Assembly (NCBI GenBank): GCA_944326305.1
Contig: CALVDL010000024.1
Location: 1-47,208, forward strand
From: an uncultured Bacteroidales bacterium
GTDB taxonomy: Bacteria; Bacteroidota; Bacteroidia; Bacteroidales; UBA932
DNA: 47,208 bases
Direction: 5' to 3'
Position 1 is the stretch's first letter. Each line of letters opens with the position of its first letter. A program made the position numbers and the translations under genes. The notes beneath the pieces were generated by a model. The model saw nothing but the letters and a program-made list of their open reading frames with translations. It was not told the DNA's origin and did no database searches. This document shows positions 17,387-27,400 of this stretch, in pieces.

Positions 17387-19405
17387 TTATTTACCACTAC
17401 ATTTTTCCAATACAATAGCACTGCGGCAAGGGAGGTAGAGATACAGGGTATCGTCATAGGTCTGGTCGCCGTTCGCTGACTTCTCGGGGACGGTAAAGTG
17501 CTCCTCGCCTTTCCTGACCCTGCCGAATCCGTCAAACTCGGGGTCATCGCTGTCAAGGACTATGGCATATTTCCCGGCAGGCGCTGCAAAACCATAGTCG
17601 GCAAAAGATGATACCGGGTTGAAATTGAACGCAAAGATACAATTTATTCTTTTGAATATTAATATTTTTTTCTCCTCGTCCTGCACGAGAAGCTCTGGGG
17701 GGAAGGCAAGCAGCCCCTCTTTTCTCGCGAAGGACACCATTGCCCGGTCAAAAAGCATCAACGGCCTGTACCTCAGGTAGTCAGCCCTCATCAGAGACCA
17801 CTGCCTCCGGGCATACTTGTACGACCACCCGTTCCCCTCCCTCGGGAAGTCGATCCATTCGGGATGGCCGAACTCGTTGCCCATGAAATTAAGGTAGCCG
17901 TCCCCTGAAGTGGCCATGGTCACGAGCCTTATCATCTTGTGCAGGGCGAGCCCGCGGTCAATCACGTCCGAATGCGAATTCCTGTCCATGTGGAAATACA
18001 TCTCCTTGTCCATCAGGCGGAAGGCTATAGTCTTGTCCCCGACCATGGCCTGGTCGTGGCACTCGGCGTAACTGATGGTCTTCTCGTCCTTGCGCTTGTT
18101 GGTCAGCTGCCACCACATCTCCCCCATGCTCCACTGCTCGTCGCTCTGGGTCTTTATCCATTTTATCCAGTTGTCGGCCACGCCCATGCTCATGCGGAAA
18201 TCGAAGCCGACACCGCCAGCCTCGAACGGGGCAGCCAGGCCTGCCATCCCGCTGACGTCCTCGGCAATGGTGATGGCCTCAGGATTGACCTCCTTTATAA
18301 GCATATTGGCAAGGGCAAGATAGGTCACAGCCGACTCGTCGACCCCTTCGTCGAAATAGCACCCGTATCCGCTGAAAGCCTTGCCCAGCCCGTGGTCCCA
18401 GTACATCATGCTGGTCACGCCGTCGAAACGGAACCCGTCCAGATGGTACTCCTCCAGCCAGAACTTGCAGTTGGAAAGCAGGAACTGCTGGGTCTCATGC
18501 TTCCCGTAGTCGAAGCACCTCGACCCCCACGCCGGATGGCGGCCCCTGTCACCGCCATAGAAGTACAGGTCCTCCCGCCCGTCAAAGCGGCTCAGGCCCT
18601 CGGCCTCATTATCCACCGAATGTGAATGGACAATGTCCATCACGACTGCAATCCCCATCCCATGGGCCTCGTCCACAAGTTCCTTGAACTCCTCCGGTGT
18701 GCCGAAGCGCGAGCTGAGTGCGAAAAAATTCGACACCTGGTAGCCGAAAGAACCGTAATACGGATGCTCCTGCAGCGCCATTATCTGTATCGTGTCGTAG
18801 CCCAGCGAATGGACATACGGAAGCACGTCCCGCCTGAACTCCGAAAACGAGGCAACCTTCTCCTGCTCGGAGCTCATGCCGATATGGCACTCATATATAA
18901 AGGGATGCTCCTTTTTCGCAGGGTTGCGGTGCTTCCACCTGTAAGGCTCCGGATCCCACACCTGGGCGCAGAAAGCCTTGGTCTCCGGGTCCTGCACCGC
19001 CCTGGTCGTATAGGCCGGAAGGCGTTCAGCAGCCCCGCCGTGCCACTCTATATACAGCTTGTACAGGGTGCCGTGGGACAGGAACATGTCCTCAAGGACA
19101 ATTTCCCAGTTGCCGTTGCCCACAGGACGGAGGGCATAGGCTTCGGTCTTCCTCCAGTTGTTGAATTCCCCTATCAGATAGACTTTCACGGCATTGGGCG
19201 CCCATTCACGAAACACCCACGACCTGTCGGCCTGCCTGTGCAGCCCGTAGTAGAGGTGATTGTTTATACCTTTTGAAAGCGACCCGCCGTGTCCGGCCGA
19301 TATGCGCTCCTTCTCTTTGAGAATCCGCTCGTGCCGGGCGTCTATCGCCTCCCTGTAAGGCTTCAGCCACGGGTCTCCGTCATATATTTTCTTTATTCCA
19401 GACAT
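17387..19405 (-). CDS. glgB: 1,4-alpha-glucan branching enzyme
   Basis: 672 residues from the ATG at 19405, chosen because the family start (IKKIYDGDPWLKPYREAI) follows at once and the leader is A-rich; an in-frame ATG at 19435 would add 10 residues and overlap xseB. An N-terminal CBM48 (WVFREWAPNAVKVYLIGEFN) is followed by a GH13 barrel: VVMDIVHSHSVDN (region I), DGFRFDGVTSMM (nucleophile Asp, region II), ITIAEDVSG (acid Glu, region III) and AECHDQ (region IV). The C-terminal beta domain is complete. It introduces alpha-1,6 branches into glycogen. 13 bp after xseB. Confidence 0.95.
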   Translation of the reverse strand: MSGIKKIYDGDPWLKPYREAIDARHERILKEKERISAGHGGSLSKGINNHLYYGLHRQADRSWVFREWAPNAVKVYLIGEFNNWRKTEAYALRPVGNGNWEIVLEDMFLSHGTLYKLYIEWHGGAAERLPAYTTRAVQDPETKAFCAQVWDPEPYRWKHRNPAKKEHPFIYECHIGMSSEQEKVASFSEFRRDVLPYVHSLGYDTIQIMALQEHPYYGSFGYQVSNFFALSSRFGTPEEFKELVDEAHGMGIAVVMDIVHSHSVDNEAEGLSRFDGREDLYFYGGDRGRHPAWGSRCFDYGKHETQQFLLSNCKFWLEEYHLDGFRFDGVTSMMYWDHGLGKAFSGYGCYFDEGVDESAVTYLALANMLIKEVNPEAITIAEDVSGMAGLAAPFEAGGVGFDFRMSMGVADNWIKWIKTQSDEQWSMGEMWWQLTNKRKDEKTISYAECHDQAMVGDKTIAFRLMDKEMYFHMDRNSHSDVIDRGLALHKMIRLVTMATSGDGYLNFMGNEFGHPEWIDFPREGNGWSYKYARRQWSLMRADYLRYRPLMLFDRAMVSFARKEGLLAFPPELLVQDEEKKILIFKRINCIFAFNFNPVSSFADYGFAAPAGKYAIVLDSDDPEFDGFGRVRKGEEHFTVPEKSANGDQTYDDTLYLYLPCRSAIVLEKCSGK

Positions 19406-19418
19406 GTTTTTCTGCCAT

Positions 19419-19652
19419 TTACAATACATTTCCATTCCCTGTCACTTGCTTCCGGACATCTCCCTCCCCCTTGTCCAGCCGGTCCAGGGTCTCCCTGGCC
19501 TGCCTGAGGTATGCACGGCATTTCTTGAGCAGTTCATCCGCCCTCGAAACGCTCGCACCGATGTCATCAATGCCGGTCGCCGGATCCTCGACTTTTGCCA
19601 CTATGGCCTCCAGCTCCGCTACCGCTTCCGCATAATCAAATCCTTCGTCCAT
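19419..19652 (-). CDS. xseB: Exodeoxyribonuclease VII small subunit
   Basis: 77 residues from the ATG at 19652 (a TTG at 19661 would add three). It shows the XseB helical hairpin with DYAEAVAELEAIVAKVED at the N-terminus and DELLKKCRAYL later. It wraps on the XseA C-terminal helices to form the single-strand DNA nuclease. It follows xseA by 41 bp and precedes glgB by 13 bp. Confidence 0.93.
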   Translation of the reverse strand: MDEGFDYAEAVAELEAIVAKVEDPATGIDDIGASVSRADELLKKCRAYLRQARETLDRLDKGEGDVRKQVTGNGNVL

Positions 19653-19693
19653 AAAATCCAATTTTATTGAAAATCATCGAACTCACATCATTC

Positions 19694-20887
19694 CTAAATC
19701 GTCCCGTCCATATCCTCCACCGAATCCACCGTACAGTCCAGACGCCCGTCCTTCATCAGCAGGGAGACCCTGTCCCCAGGCCTTTTCCCGGCGGCGCTCC
19801 TGAGCACAGCACCGGCACTGTCGACGGCCAGCACATATCCCTTCTTCAGGATCGACCTCGGGTCAGAAGCCTTCAAGCGGGCCTCCATGAGGTCCAGCCG
19901 GCCCTCCATCGACATTATCTTCTTCGAGAAGGCGGCGGACATGCCGTGATAAAGCACCTGCAGCCTGCTTTCCTCCCGGTAGAGCCTGCCCGAAGCGGCA
20001 AGCCGGAGCCTGTCCCCGAAAGAGACAAGGAAGGCGTCCTCGTCTGCATACATGGAAACAAACTCGTCCGCGAGAGCAGTCGGGGTCTTCACCGACATGA
20101 ATGCGACCATATCGGCCACATGTGTATCCTGGTCATGCCCTATGGCCGTGAAGACCGGCACAGGGAACTGCGCGATATGCGCTGCAAGGTCATAGTCATC
20201 ATAGCACGCGAGGTCAAGCTTCGCCCCTCCGCCCCTGATGACGGCCACTGCATCATACCCCTTCCCTGAATCCGCGACGGCATCAAGTGCCGATATGATG
20301 GACGCAGGAGACCCCGCACCCTGCATCAGCGCAGGATACAGGTCCGTCCGGAACGCAAAACCATATTCGTTTTCATGGAGATGCCGCATGAAATCCCGGT
20401 ATCCGGCGGCGTCGGAAGCGGAAATCACAGCTATCATATAGGGAAGCCTGGCAAGCTCGAGACCCTGCTGCATATCCACAAGGCCCTCCTTCTCAAGCCT
20501 TTCGACAGTAAGCCGCCTCTGTTTTTCCTGCTCCCCGAGAGAGAAGCCGGGATCGATGTCATCCACCACAAGCGACAGGCCGTAAAGCTGGCTGTAATTG
20601 ACCTGGACATGTACAAGCACAAGCATCCCCTCGCTGAGAGGGGATCCGGTAACCGATTCAAAATAAGGTGCAATGAATCTGTATTTCGAGCTCCACACAA
20701 CAGCCTGGACCTTCGCCTCAATCCCGTTCTCCCCGCTCTGCAGAAGCTCCATGTAACAATGCCCGCCAACGCGGGCCTTGACCGCACCTATCTCGGCCCG
20801 GAGCCACACCCTGGACGGGAAAAGCCGTTCAATCCCCTCCTTCAGCCGGGACTGAAGTTCCAGAAGGGTTATGAATTCTCTTCCCAT
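19694..20887 (-). CDS. xseA: Exodeoxyribonuclease VII large subunit
   Basis: 397 residues from the ATG at 20887 (an in-frame TTG at 20902 lies almost at the predicted transcript start). N-terminal OB fold (RVWLRAEIGAVKARVGGHCYMELLQ), then the catalytic region with AVIRGGGAKLDLACYDD, FTAIGHDQDTHVADMVA and KTPTALADEFV, and a C-terminal coiled region. It cleaves single-stranded DNA from both ends. It is the first gene of the long minus-strand operon and has a -7 box at 20913-20920, so exonuclease VII and glycogen genes probably share a message. Confidence 0.95.
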   Translation of the reverse strand: MGREFITLLELQSRLKEGIERLFPSRVWLRAEIGAVKARVGGHCYMELLQSGENGIEAKVQAVVWSSKYRFIAPYFESVTGSPLSEGMLVLVHVQVNYSQLYGLSLVVDDIDPGFSLGEQEKQRRLTVERLEKEGLVDMQQGLELARLPYMIAVISASDAAGYRDFMRHLHENEYGFAFRTDLYPALMQGAGSPASIISALDAVADSGKGYDAVAVIRGGGAKLDLACYDDYDLAAHIAQFPVPVFTAIGHDQDTHVADMVAFMSVKTPTALADEFVSMYADEDAFLVSFGDRLRLAASGRLYREESRLQVLYHGMSAAFSKKIMSMEGRLDLMEARLKASDPRSILKKGYVLAVDSAGAVLRSAAGKRPGDRVSLLMKDGRLDCTVDSVEDMDGTI

Positions 20888-20912
20888 TTCGAGGCGTGTC
20901 AACCTATCTTTA

Positions 20913-20920
20913 CAAATTTA
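20913..20920 (-). promoter_or_regulatory. -7 box of the xseA-xseB-glycogen-ribF operon
   Basis: On the minus strand the sequence is TAAATTTG (TAnnTTTG match), with a start expected near 20906, about 20 nt before the xseA ATG. No -33 TTTG at the right distance. Confidence 0.5.
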
Positions 20921-21022
20921 GTAAAAAAACTGCTTCTCACGTTATGATTTCACCGATTTTTAACAAAACTGCATGATGATTCTCATGATTTGCCTGTTTT
21001 CAGGAAGATAACATTAAATATA

Positions 21023-21054
21023 TTTTACAGTGTCACGGTTTTTTAGTACCTTTG
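21023..21054 (+). promoter_or_regulatory. engB promoter
   Basis: TACCTTTG at 21047-21054 with TTTT at 21023-21026, 20 nt upstream, in the -33 place (3 of 4). The engB ATG is 30 bp downstream. Confidence 0.6.
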
Positions 21055-21083
21055 CGGACTTAATTCCGATTGTACAGCAGGAC

Positions 21084-21698
21084 ATGAAAATTACAGAAGC
21101 ACTCTTTGCCGGGAGCAGTACGAGGATTTCCGAGAAACCGAAGCAGAAATTCCCCGAATTCGCATTTATAGGCAGGTCAAATGTAGGCAAATCGTCACTG
21201 ATAAACATGCTGTGCAACAACAGGAAGCTCGCAATGACATCCTCCACCCCAGGAAAGACCCGGCTTGTAAACCATTTCCTGGTCAACAGGCAGTGGTATC
21301 TGGTTGACCTCCCGGGCTACGGCTATGCCAAGATGTCCATGTCAGGACGCCAGAAGCTCGCCCAGATAATAAGGAACTACATCAACCTGTCGCAGGAGCT
21401 CGTCATGCTTTTCGTGCTGATAGACTCGCGCCATGACATCGGGAAGGCAGACATGGATTTCCTGATGGAGCTCGGGGAGGCAAGGATTCCGTTCGGGATC
21501 ATCTTCACCAAAGGGGACAAGCTGGGGCCAGAAGCCCTGAAAAGGCAGATACAGAAGAATGTGGAGACGATTCTCGGTTTCTGGGAGGAGATGCCTCCGT
21601 ATTTCATCAGCTCATCCGAAAAAGGGATGGGTAAGGAAGAGATACTCGATTACATAGGTTCAGTCCTGGAGAGCCTCGGAAAAGACACAGACAAATAA
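21084..21698 (+). CDS. engB: Ribosome biogenesis GTPase EngB/YsxC
   Basis: 204 residues from the ATG at 21084, preferred over upstream in-frame ATG codons because the family begins with MKITEALFAGSS and the upstream part overlaps the promoter. Motifs: GRSNVGKSS (P-loop), TPGKTRLVNHF (switch I), DLPGYGYAK (G3), IFTKGDK (G4) and SSSEKG (G5). It aids large-subunit assembly. It starts a plus-strand run engB-prs-small membrane protein-der, in which two of four products are ribosome-assembly GTPases. Confidence 0.96.
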   Translation: MKITEALFAGSSTRISEKPKQKFPEFAFIGRSNVGKSSLINMLCNNRKLAMTSSTPGKTRLVNHFLVNRQWYLVDLPGYGYAKMSMSGRQKLAQIIRNYINLSQELVMLFVLIDSRHDIGKADMDFLMELGEARIPFGIIFTKGDKLGPEALKRQIQKNVETILGFWEEMPPYFISSSEKGMGKEEILDYIGSVLESLGKDTDK

Positions 21699-21710
21699 AA
21701 CCCTCATACG

Positions 21711-22661
21711 ATGCACAACGAACATAAAATGAAAATCTTTGCCTGCAGGAGGTCCAAGCCGCTTGCCGAGAAGATCGCAAAGTGTCTCAGCACGGAGCTG
21801 GGAAAATCCGAAGTTCTGGAGTTCAGCGATGGAGAATTCCAGCCGTCTTTCAATGAAAGCGTCAGAGGCGCTACTGTATTCATCGTGCAGTCGACATTCC
21901 CTCCGGTGGAGAACCTGTTCGAGCTGCTGCTTATGATAGACGCGGCCAAAAGGGCTTCCGCCCATACTGTAATCGCCGTGATGCCATATTTCGGATGGGC
22001 AAGACAGGACAGGAAAGACAAGCCGAGAGTATCGATCGGGGCAAAGCTCGTAGCGAATGTGCTGCATGCCGCCGGCTGTGACAGGGTGATGACATGCGAC
22101 CTGCATGCAGACCAGATACAGGGATTCTTCGACTTTCCGGTCGACCATCTGTACGCAAGCAACATATTCCTCCCTTACCTCAGGGACAAGCATATAGAAA
22201 ACCTGGCCATAGCTGCGCCGGACATGGGAGGGGCCAAAAGGGCCAACGCCTATGCAAGGTATCTCCAGTGCCCTGTGATCATATGCCACAAATCCAGGGA
22301 AAGGGCCAATGTGGTGGGCTCAATCACAGCCATCGGTGACGTAGCCGGGAAGAACGTGATCATAGTCGATGACATGATAGACACGGCAGGCACCCTCACC
22401 AAGGCAGCCAATGTACTCAAAGAGATGGGGGCATTGAGCGTCAAGGCCTGCGCCACCCATGCCGTATTCTCTGGAAGCGCATACGAGAGGATAGCCGAAT
22501 CGGCCCTCGAGGAGGTCATAGTCACTGACACCATCCCACTCACCAGCGATCCGGACAAGGACAAGAGCAAGATTACAGTATTGTCCGTCGCAGATACTTT
22601 CGCAAATGTCATTGAAAAGGTCTACAATTACGAGCCTATCAGCGACAGTTTCATTTTCTAA
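21711..22661 (+). CDS. prs: Ribose-phosphate pyrophosphokinase (PRPP synthetase)
   Basis: 316 residues, normal length. It makes PRPP from ribose-5-phosphate and ATP for nucleotide, His and Trp synthesis. The N-terminal part has FSDGEFQPSFNESVRG and DRKDKPR; the ATP-binding region has TCDLHADQIQGFF; the PRPP-binding loop is VIIVDDMIDTAGTL near residues 219-232. The start at 21711 is used; MKIFA six residues later is an alternative. 12 bp after engB. Confidence 0.96.
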   Translation: MHNEHKMKIFACRRSKPLAEKIAKCLSTELGKSEVLEFSDGEFQPSFNESVRGATVFIVQSTFPPVENLFELLLMIDAAKRASAHTVIAVMPYFGWARQDRKDKPRVSIGAKLVANVLHAAGCDRVMTCDLHADQIQGFFDFPVDHLYASNIFLPYLRDKHIENLAIAAPDMGGAKRANAYARYLQCPVIICHKSRERANVVGSITAIGDVAGKNVIIVDDMIDTAGTLTKAANVLKEMGALSVKACATHAVFSGSAYERIAESALEEVIVTDTIPLTSDPDKDKSKITVLSVADTFANVIEKVYNYEPISDSFIF

Positions 22662-22673
22662 ATCATCTTTGGA

Positions 22674-22934
22674 ATGGAGATATTCATAGCAGCGCTGCTT
22701 CTTATTGGACTGAGCCTTATCGGACTGTGTTTCAACATCATATTCCGGAAGAACGGGCATTTCCCGGAGACCGAGATCAGCAACAACAAGGAAATGCGGA
22801 AACTCGGCATAAGGTGTGCGAAAGAGGAGGAGATGCGCCTCTGGGGCAGCAAGAACGGGAAATCCCGCCCCACATGCAGCGACCTGGGATGCAGCAGCTG
22901 CTCTGCAAGCTGCTCCTTCCATCCGGAAAAATAA
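22674..22934 (+). CDS. Small membrane protein with Cys-rich tail
   Basis: 86 residues. One N-terminal transmembrane helix (about residues 3-24, FIAALLLIGLSLIGLCFNIIF) precedes a charged stretch with HFPETEISNNKEMRKLGIRC, then a Cys cluster near the end, CSDLGCSSCSASC, with five Cys. The helix, basic turn and C-x(4)-C-x(2)-C-x(3)-C pattern resemble small maturation or metal-binding membrane proteins, but I cannot assign a family. It lies 12 bp after prs and is followed by a GC-rich hairpin at 22967-23007. Start and frame are convincing because codon use matches its neighbours. Confidence 0.7.
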   Translation: MEIFIAALLLIGLSLIGLCFNIIFRKNGHFPETEISNNKEMRKLGIRCAKEEEMRLWGSKNGKSRPTCSDLGCSSCSASCSFHPEK

Positions 22935-22966
22935 AGGACAGCCCCTCCATACTTCACCGGATCCCG

Positions 22967-23007
22967 CCTCCGGAGCAGGCAATGCCTGCGACAGGGCTCC
23001 GGAGAGG
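22967..23007 (+). terminator. Nested GC-rich hairpin after the Cys-rich gene
   Basis: Outer arms CCTCCGGAGC and GCTCCGGAGAGG enclose a second perfect hairpin GCAGGC-AAT-GCCTGC. It lies 33 bp after the stop. No T-run follows, so it may be a processing or attenuation structure. Confidence 0.5.
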
Positions 23008-23057
23008 GGCGGCCAGGGGCAACGACCCCAGGACCACGGGGCCGGCACAACGTGACT

Positions 23058-23083
23058 GGGGATTTGAATCATTTCAAGTCTCC
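23058..23083 (+). promoter_or_regulatory. Stable hairpin in the der leader, complementary to the der start region
   Basis: Arms GGGGATTTGAA and TTCAAGTCTCC pair over all 11 positions (two G-U), with loop TCAT. The 3' arm segment TCAAGTCTC (23074-23082) is also perfectly complementary to GAGACTTGA at 23145-23153, just before the der ATG. Confidence 0.45.
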
Positions 23084-23154
23084 GTATCTGGGAAACCGCC
23101 ATAAAAGGTTTACTACGGTAAAAATTACTAAACAAATTATAGGAGAGACTTGAT

Positions 23155-24465
23155 ATGAGCCTTGTTGCCATCGTCGGACGCCCTAACGTAGGGAAATCGA
23201 CCCTGTTCAACCGCCTTGTAGGAATGCGCCAGGCAATCGTGGACGAAACGGCCGGTGTAACCCGAGACCGCCACTACGGGAAATGCGAATGGTGCGGACA
23301 TGAATTCTCCGTCGTCGATACCGGAGGATACACCTTCAACTCCGATGACATCTTCGAAGAAGCCATCAGGAAGCAGGTGGTCATAGCCATACAGGAGGCA
23401 GACCTGGTCCTTTTCATGGTGGAGCCGGCAACAGGCATCACGGACTACGACGAGGAGATAGCCTCCCTGCTCAGGAAAAGCGGCAAACCGGTGGTCGTGG
23501 CAGTGAACAAGGTCGACACGGGGGACAAAATGTACGACACATACCAGTTCTACGCACTCGGGCTGGGCGACATATGGTGCATATCGGCGGCCACCGGCGG
23601 AGGTACCGGTGACCTTCTGGACGAGATTGTGAGAAGGCTCCCGGAGGACAAGGCCGAAGAGAACGACGACAGGCCCGACCTCCCGCACATTGCCATCGTC
23701 GGAAAGCCGAACGTCGGCAAGTCATCCCTCGCCAATGCCCTGCTCGGTACCGAGCGCAACATCGTCACACCGCTTGCCGGCACGACAAGGGACGCCGTCA
23801 GCACATACTACAACAAATTCGGACATGAATTCATGCTCGTAGACACCGCAGGAATGAGGAAGAAGTCCAAGGTACACGAAGACCTCGAATTCTACTCCGT
23901 GATGAGGTCAATACGAGCCATTGAGCACTCCGACGTATGCATACTTATGATCGATGCACAGTGCGGGCTCGAGGCACAGGACATGAGCATATTCAACCTC
24001 ATATCACGGAACAGGAAGGGCTGCGTGCTGGTGGTGAACAAATGGGACATGATAGAAAAGGACAGCAACACCATGAAGGAATACACTGAATCCCTCAAGG
24101 CAAAGCTTGCCCCCTTCAATGACATCCCGATCATTTTCACCTCTGTAATAAACAAGCAGAGGATAATGGACGTGCTGGATGCGGCAAGGCTGGTGTACGA
24201 CAACTATTCGAAAAAGATCTCCACATCGGTCCTCAACGATGCCATGCTCCCGGAAATAGAGAACTACCCTCCTCCTGCATGGAAAGGGAAATATGTCAAG
24301 ATCAAATATGTGACCCAGCTGCCTACACGGTTCCCGTCATTCGCGTTCTTCTGCAACCTCCCGCAATACGTAAAAGACCCGTACAAGAGGTTCCTCGAGA
24401 ACAAGCTGAGAAGCAAATTCGACTTCCGGGGATGCCCCGTACAGATTTTCCTGAGGCAGAAATAA
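23155..24465 (+). CDS. der: Ribosome biogenesis GTPase Der (EngA)
   Basis: 436 residues with two tandem GTPase domains and a C-terminal KH-like domain. Domain 1: GRPNVGKST (P-loop, residues 8-16), DTGGYTF (G3), NKVD (G4). Domain 2: [24 protein letters not shown]. The KH part ends in [12 protein letters not shown]. It binds the 50S subunit during late assembly. No promoter box was found in the 220-bp gap upstream, so it is probably expressed from engB or through the structured leader. Confidence 0.97.
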   Translation: MSLVAIVGRPNVGKSTLFNRLVGMRQAIVDETAGVTRDRHYGKCEWCGHEFSVVDTGGYTFNSDDIFEEAIRKQVVIAIQEADLVLFMVEPATGITDYDEEIASLLRKSGKPVVVAVNKVDTGDKMYDTYQFYALGLGDIWCISAATGGGTGDLLDEIVRRLPEDKAEENDDRPDLPHIAIVGKPNVGKSSLANALLGTERNIVTPLAGTTRDAVSTYYNKFGHEFMLVDTAGMRKKSKVHEDLEFYSVMRSIRAIEHSDVCILMIDAQCGLEAQDMSIFNLISRNRKGCVLVVNKWDMIEKDSNTMKEYTESLKAKLAPFNDIPIIFTSVINKQRIMDVLDAARLVYDNYSKKISTSVLNDAMLPEIENYPPPAWKGKYVKIKYVTQLPTRFPSFAFFCNLPQYVKDPYKRFLENKLRSKFDFRGCPVQIFLRQK

Positions 24466-24468
24466 TAT

Positions 24469-24495
24469 CCTGCCCCAGCCTATAACCGGGGCAGG
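24469..24495. terminator. Bidirectional hairpin between der and the histidine kinase
   Basis: A perfect 8-bp stem CCTGCCCC/GGGGCAGG with an 11-nt loop that contains the kinase stop codon (24480-24482). It lies between two convergent genes. Confidence 0.55.
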
Positions 24496-27400
24496 CGGAC
24501 TATGAAGCAGGCCCCCTTGAGGACGAAAGACCTCTGGTAGACAATCTCACCGTTGCACTTCTCCACTATATTGCGGCATATGGCAAGCCCGAGCCCTGTA
24601 CCGGCACTCTTTGTAGTGAAGTTAGGGGTGAACAGCTTGCCGAGGTTCTCATCGCTCACCCCGGGGCCATTGTCCTCGAAAACGATGTCGTAGAAACCGT
24701 CCTTCACACTATTGCGCAGGCATATCTGGATCATGCCGCGCCGGATTTCCTTCCCGCCCTCCGCATCCTCCTTCTGCTGGATTTCTATGGCCTGTATGGC
24801 ATTGGTGATCAGGTTGACAAATACCCTTATCAGCTGCGGCTTCGGCGCCATCGCCATGGCATTCTCCATCCCGAGGTAGGACATCTCGATATTTTCCTTA
24901 TTGTCAAAAATCACGAGCTGGTCCCTCAGGGTCTTGTCAAGATCGAGCAGGACAGGCTCCTCGCTGTAAAGCTTGGCGAAGGTAGAGAACTCATTGGCCG
25001 TATCGGTAAGGATGTCGATATGCTCGAGGACCACCGCGGCAACCTTGTCGAACTTGTCATTCCATGAAGGGTCATTCTTCTGCTTGAGCCTGATCAGCCT
25101 CTGTATCTCAAGCTTGATAGGGGTAAGCGGGTTCTTGATTTCATGGGCCACCTGGCGGGCCATCTCGCTCCACGCCCTGTCCCTTTCGGCCTGGGCCAGC
25201 TGGCGGCTGCTGTCGGAGAGGTCGTGCACCATCCTGTTATACGCGTCCACCAGACCGGAAATTTCATCGTCCTGCCTGTATATGATATATTCCAGGCCAT
25301 GCAGATCAGCCGAGTTCATCTTCTTGCCCATCTCTATCAGAGGGCGGAACATGGAGTTGACTATGGCAGTACTGATAAGCAGGGTGACGGACAGCAGTAT
25401 GGCGAACAGGTTGACGATGGTCGCGGCATGGAAAAGGGCATCCCTCGTAAAATCGTAGCTCGTATCCACATACGGTGAGCTCACAATGGCCACCATGTTC
25501 CCGCCGGCATTGAACAGAGGTGCATACAGGGCATAGTACTTGCGCCCGGCGAGACGCTCCTTGTGTATGTAGAACCGCTGGTTCTTGTACTTGATATTGT
25601 AATACGCGTCCTTGTCTATCCTCGACTCCAACACCATCCGGTCGAAAAGCTCCGGGGTGGTGGACCTGTAGACCTTACCGCCAGGGGTATAGAGGGTCAC
25701 ATCGGACTTCGTGGTGTTGGCGACATTCTCCAGATACGCGGAAAAGTCCTGCGTGCCGAGGTCCTGGTAGCTTTCTGCATACATGCATCTGGACTCCAGG
25801 AGAGCCTGTATGGTAGTTATCTTGTTGGACATCATGTTGAACATGTTCTGTTCATTGCGCTTGTACACGAAGGTCGTGCTCACTATCGCTATGCTCACGA
25901 GAGAGAAGAACAGGGCACAGAACAGGACGGTATATATCCTCGAGCGGAAATAGTTCTTGCGGAAGACCTGCTCTTTCTTCCTCCTCCTGCGCGTGACGAG
26001 CAGCAGGCCGGCATAGTATATCAGTATAAGGTACGAGAATGTAACCAGATAGGTCATGACACTGCGCACCGGCCGGGAAATGACTATCACCTCATCCCCG
26101 GAAACCTGGTTGGCGAAATGCAGGTACCCCCTTGCCTTGAAATGGGCGTGCCCGTCCTCCGGGATATACCCGGCGATGCTCTCGTCCATCACGGTAGGGT
26201 ATGCATACGTGCCGTTGTAGTTGACAAGCTTCCCGGAAATGAACTTCGCATACGAATAGAAGGACGGTATCACCACGTCACCGAGCCTTGAATTGGCCCC
26301 GAGAATGCTGTAGTAGCCGGTGTCCCCTTTCGAAGAGCGGGAGTCGATCTCGATGAACATCCTGATAATTCCACATTCATTGGAATAATAGATGAACCAT
26401 CCGGTATAGCTTGAACGGCCCGTATTGTCATAGGTATAGAAGAACCTGGAATTGTCGGCTATAGGCGTGCCCGAACGGATCTTCTGGTTGAAATAGTCCA
26501 GGTTCTCCATCACCGCCGGAGAAGCCCTTCTCCCAGGGGAGGAGCGCAGGTCGGAATCCCGGCACGTGAATACGGATATGTCATAGTCGGGAGATATCCT
26601 GTTCAGATAATTCTCGGTCAGGCGGTTGATGATGATTATATCATTGGAGGCATCCACGGCAAGGGTTGAAAAGAGAGGGTCGTTCGCTATGCCCCGTTCC
26701 ATAGAGCGCAGCTGCAGCTCCAGGCCGAGGTCCCTGTCGATGGCCAGTCTGTTGGTCCATACCGTCATCCTGTCGAGCTCCTTCCTGAAGCCAAGGCTTC
26801 CGGCAATGAATGTAATATACAGGACACATATACCTGCATAGACAAACAGGAAACGTCTTGAAAACACGCTGTATTTCCAGCCGGTAAACCTGGTCACGGC
26901 AGGCTTGAGCATCTGCAGGAGCATCAGCAGGGCCATGAACAGCGCAGTATAGGACAGGTACACCCACAGCGTATTCATGGATATGCTGTTCCACGCATAC
27001 AGCTCGAGAGAGATGTTCGAGTTCATTATCAGGCTCCTGAGGCTGAAATGTATGTACACCGCCGTCAGGATGGTCATGAGCAGCACTGCAGAATAGTATA
27101 TGTTTGCAGGCAGAGCCCTTCCGCCGGCCAGTGCCCTCCTCAGGAACACCTTGCGCATGATATATGTGCAGAGGATATACAGGAAGATATACGTGTTGAC
27201 TATCAGCAGCGAGCCGAACGAGTAGAAGAAATGCCCGTCCGCATATACATTCGGGGAAAAGATTTCGAGCGACCCCTGCAGCCGCATGCCCCAGAAATAT
27301 GCCATGACAGCCGTGAGAAGAAGGATGGCAAGGGAAGACGTATATGATTTCAATGTCCTGTATACACCAAGATACAGCACGACGGCCATGGTGAACAGCA

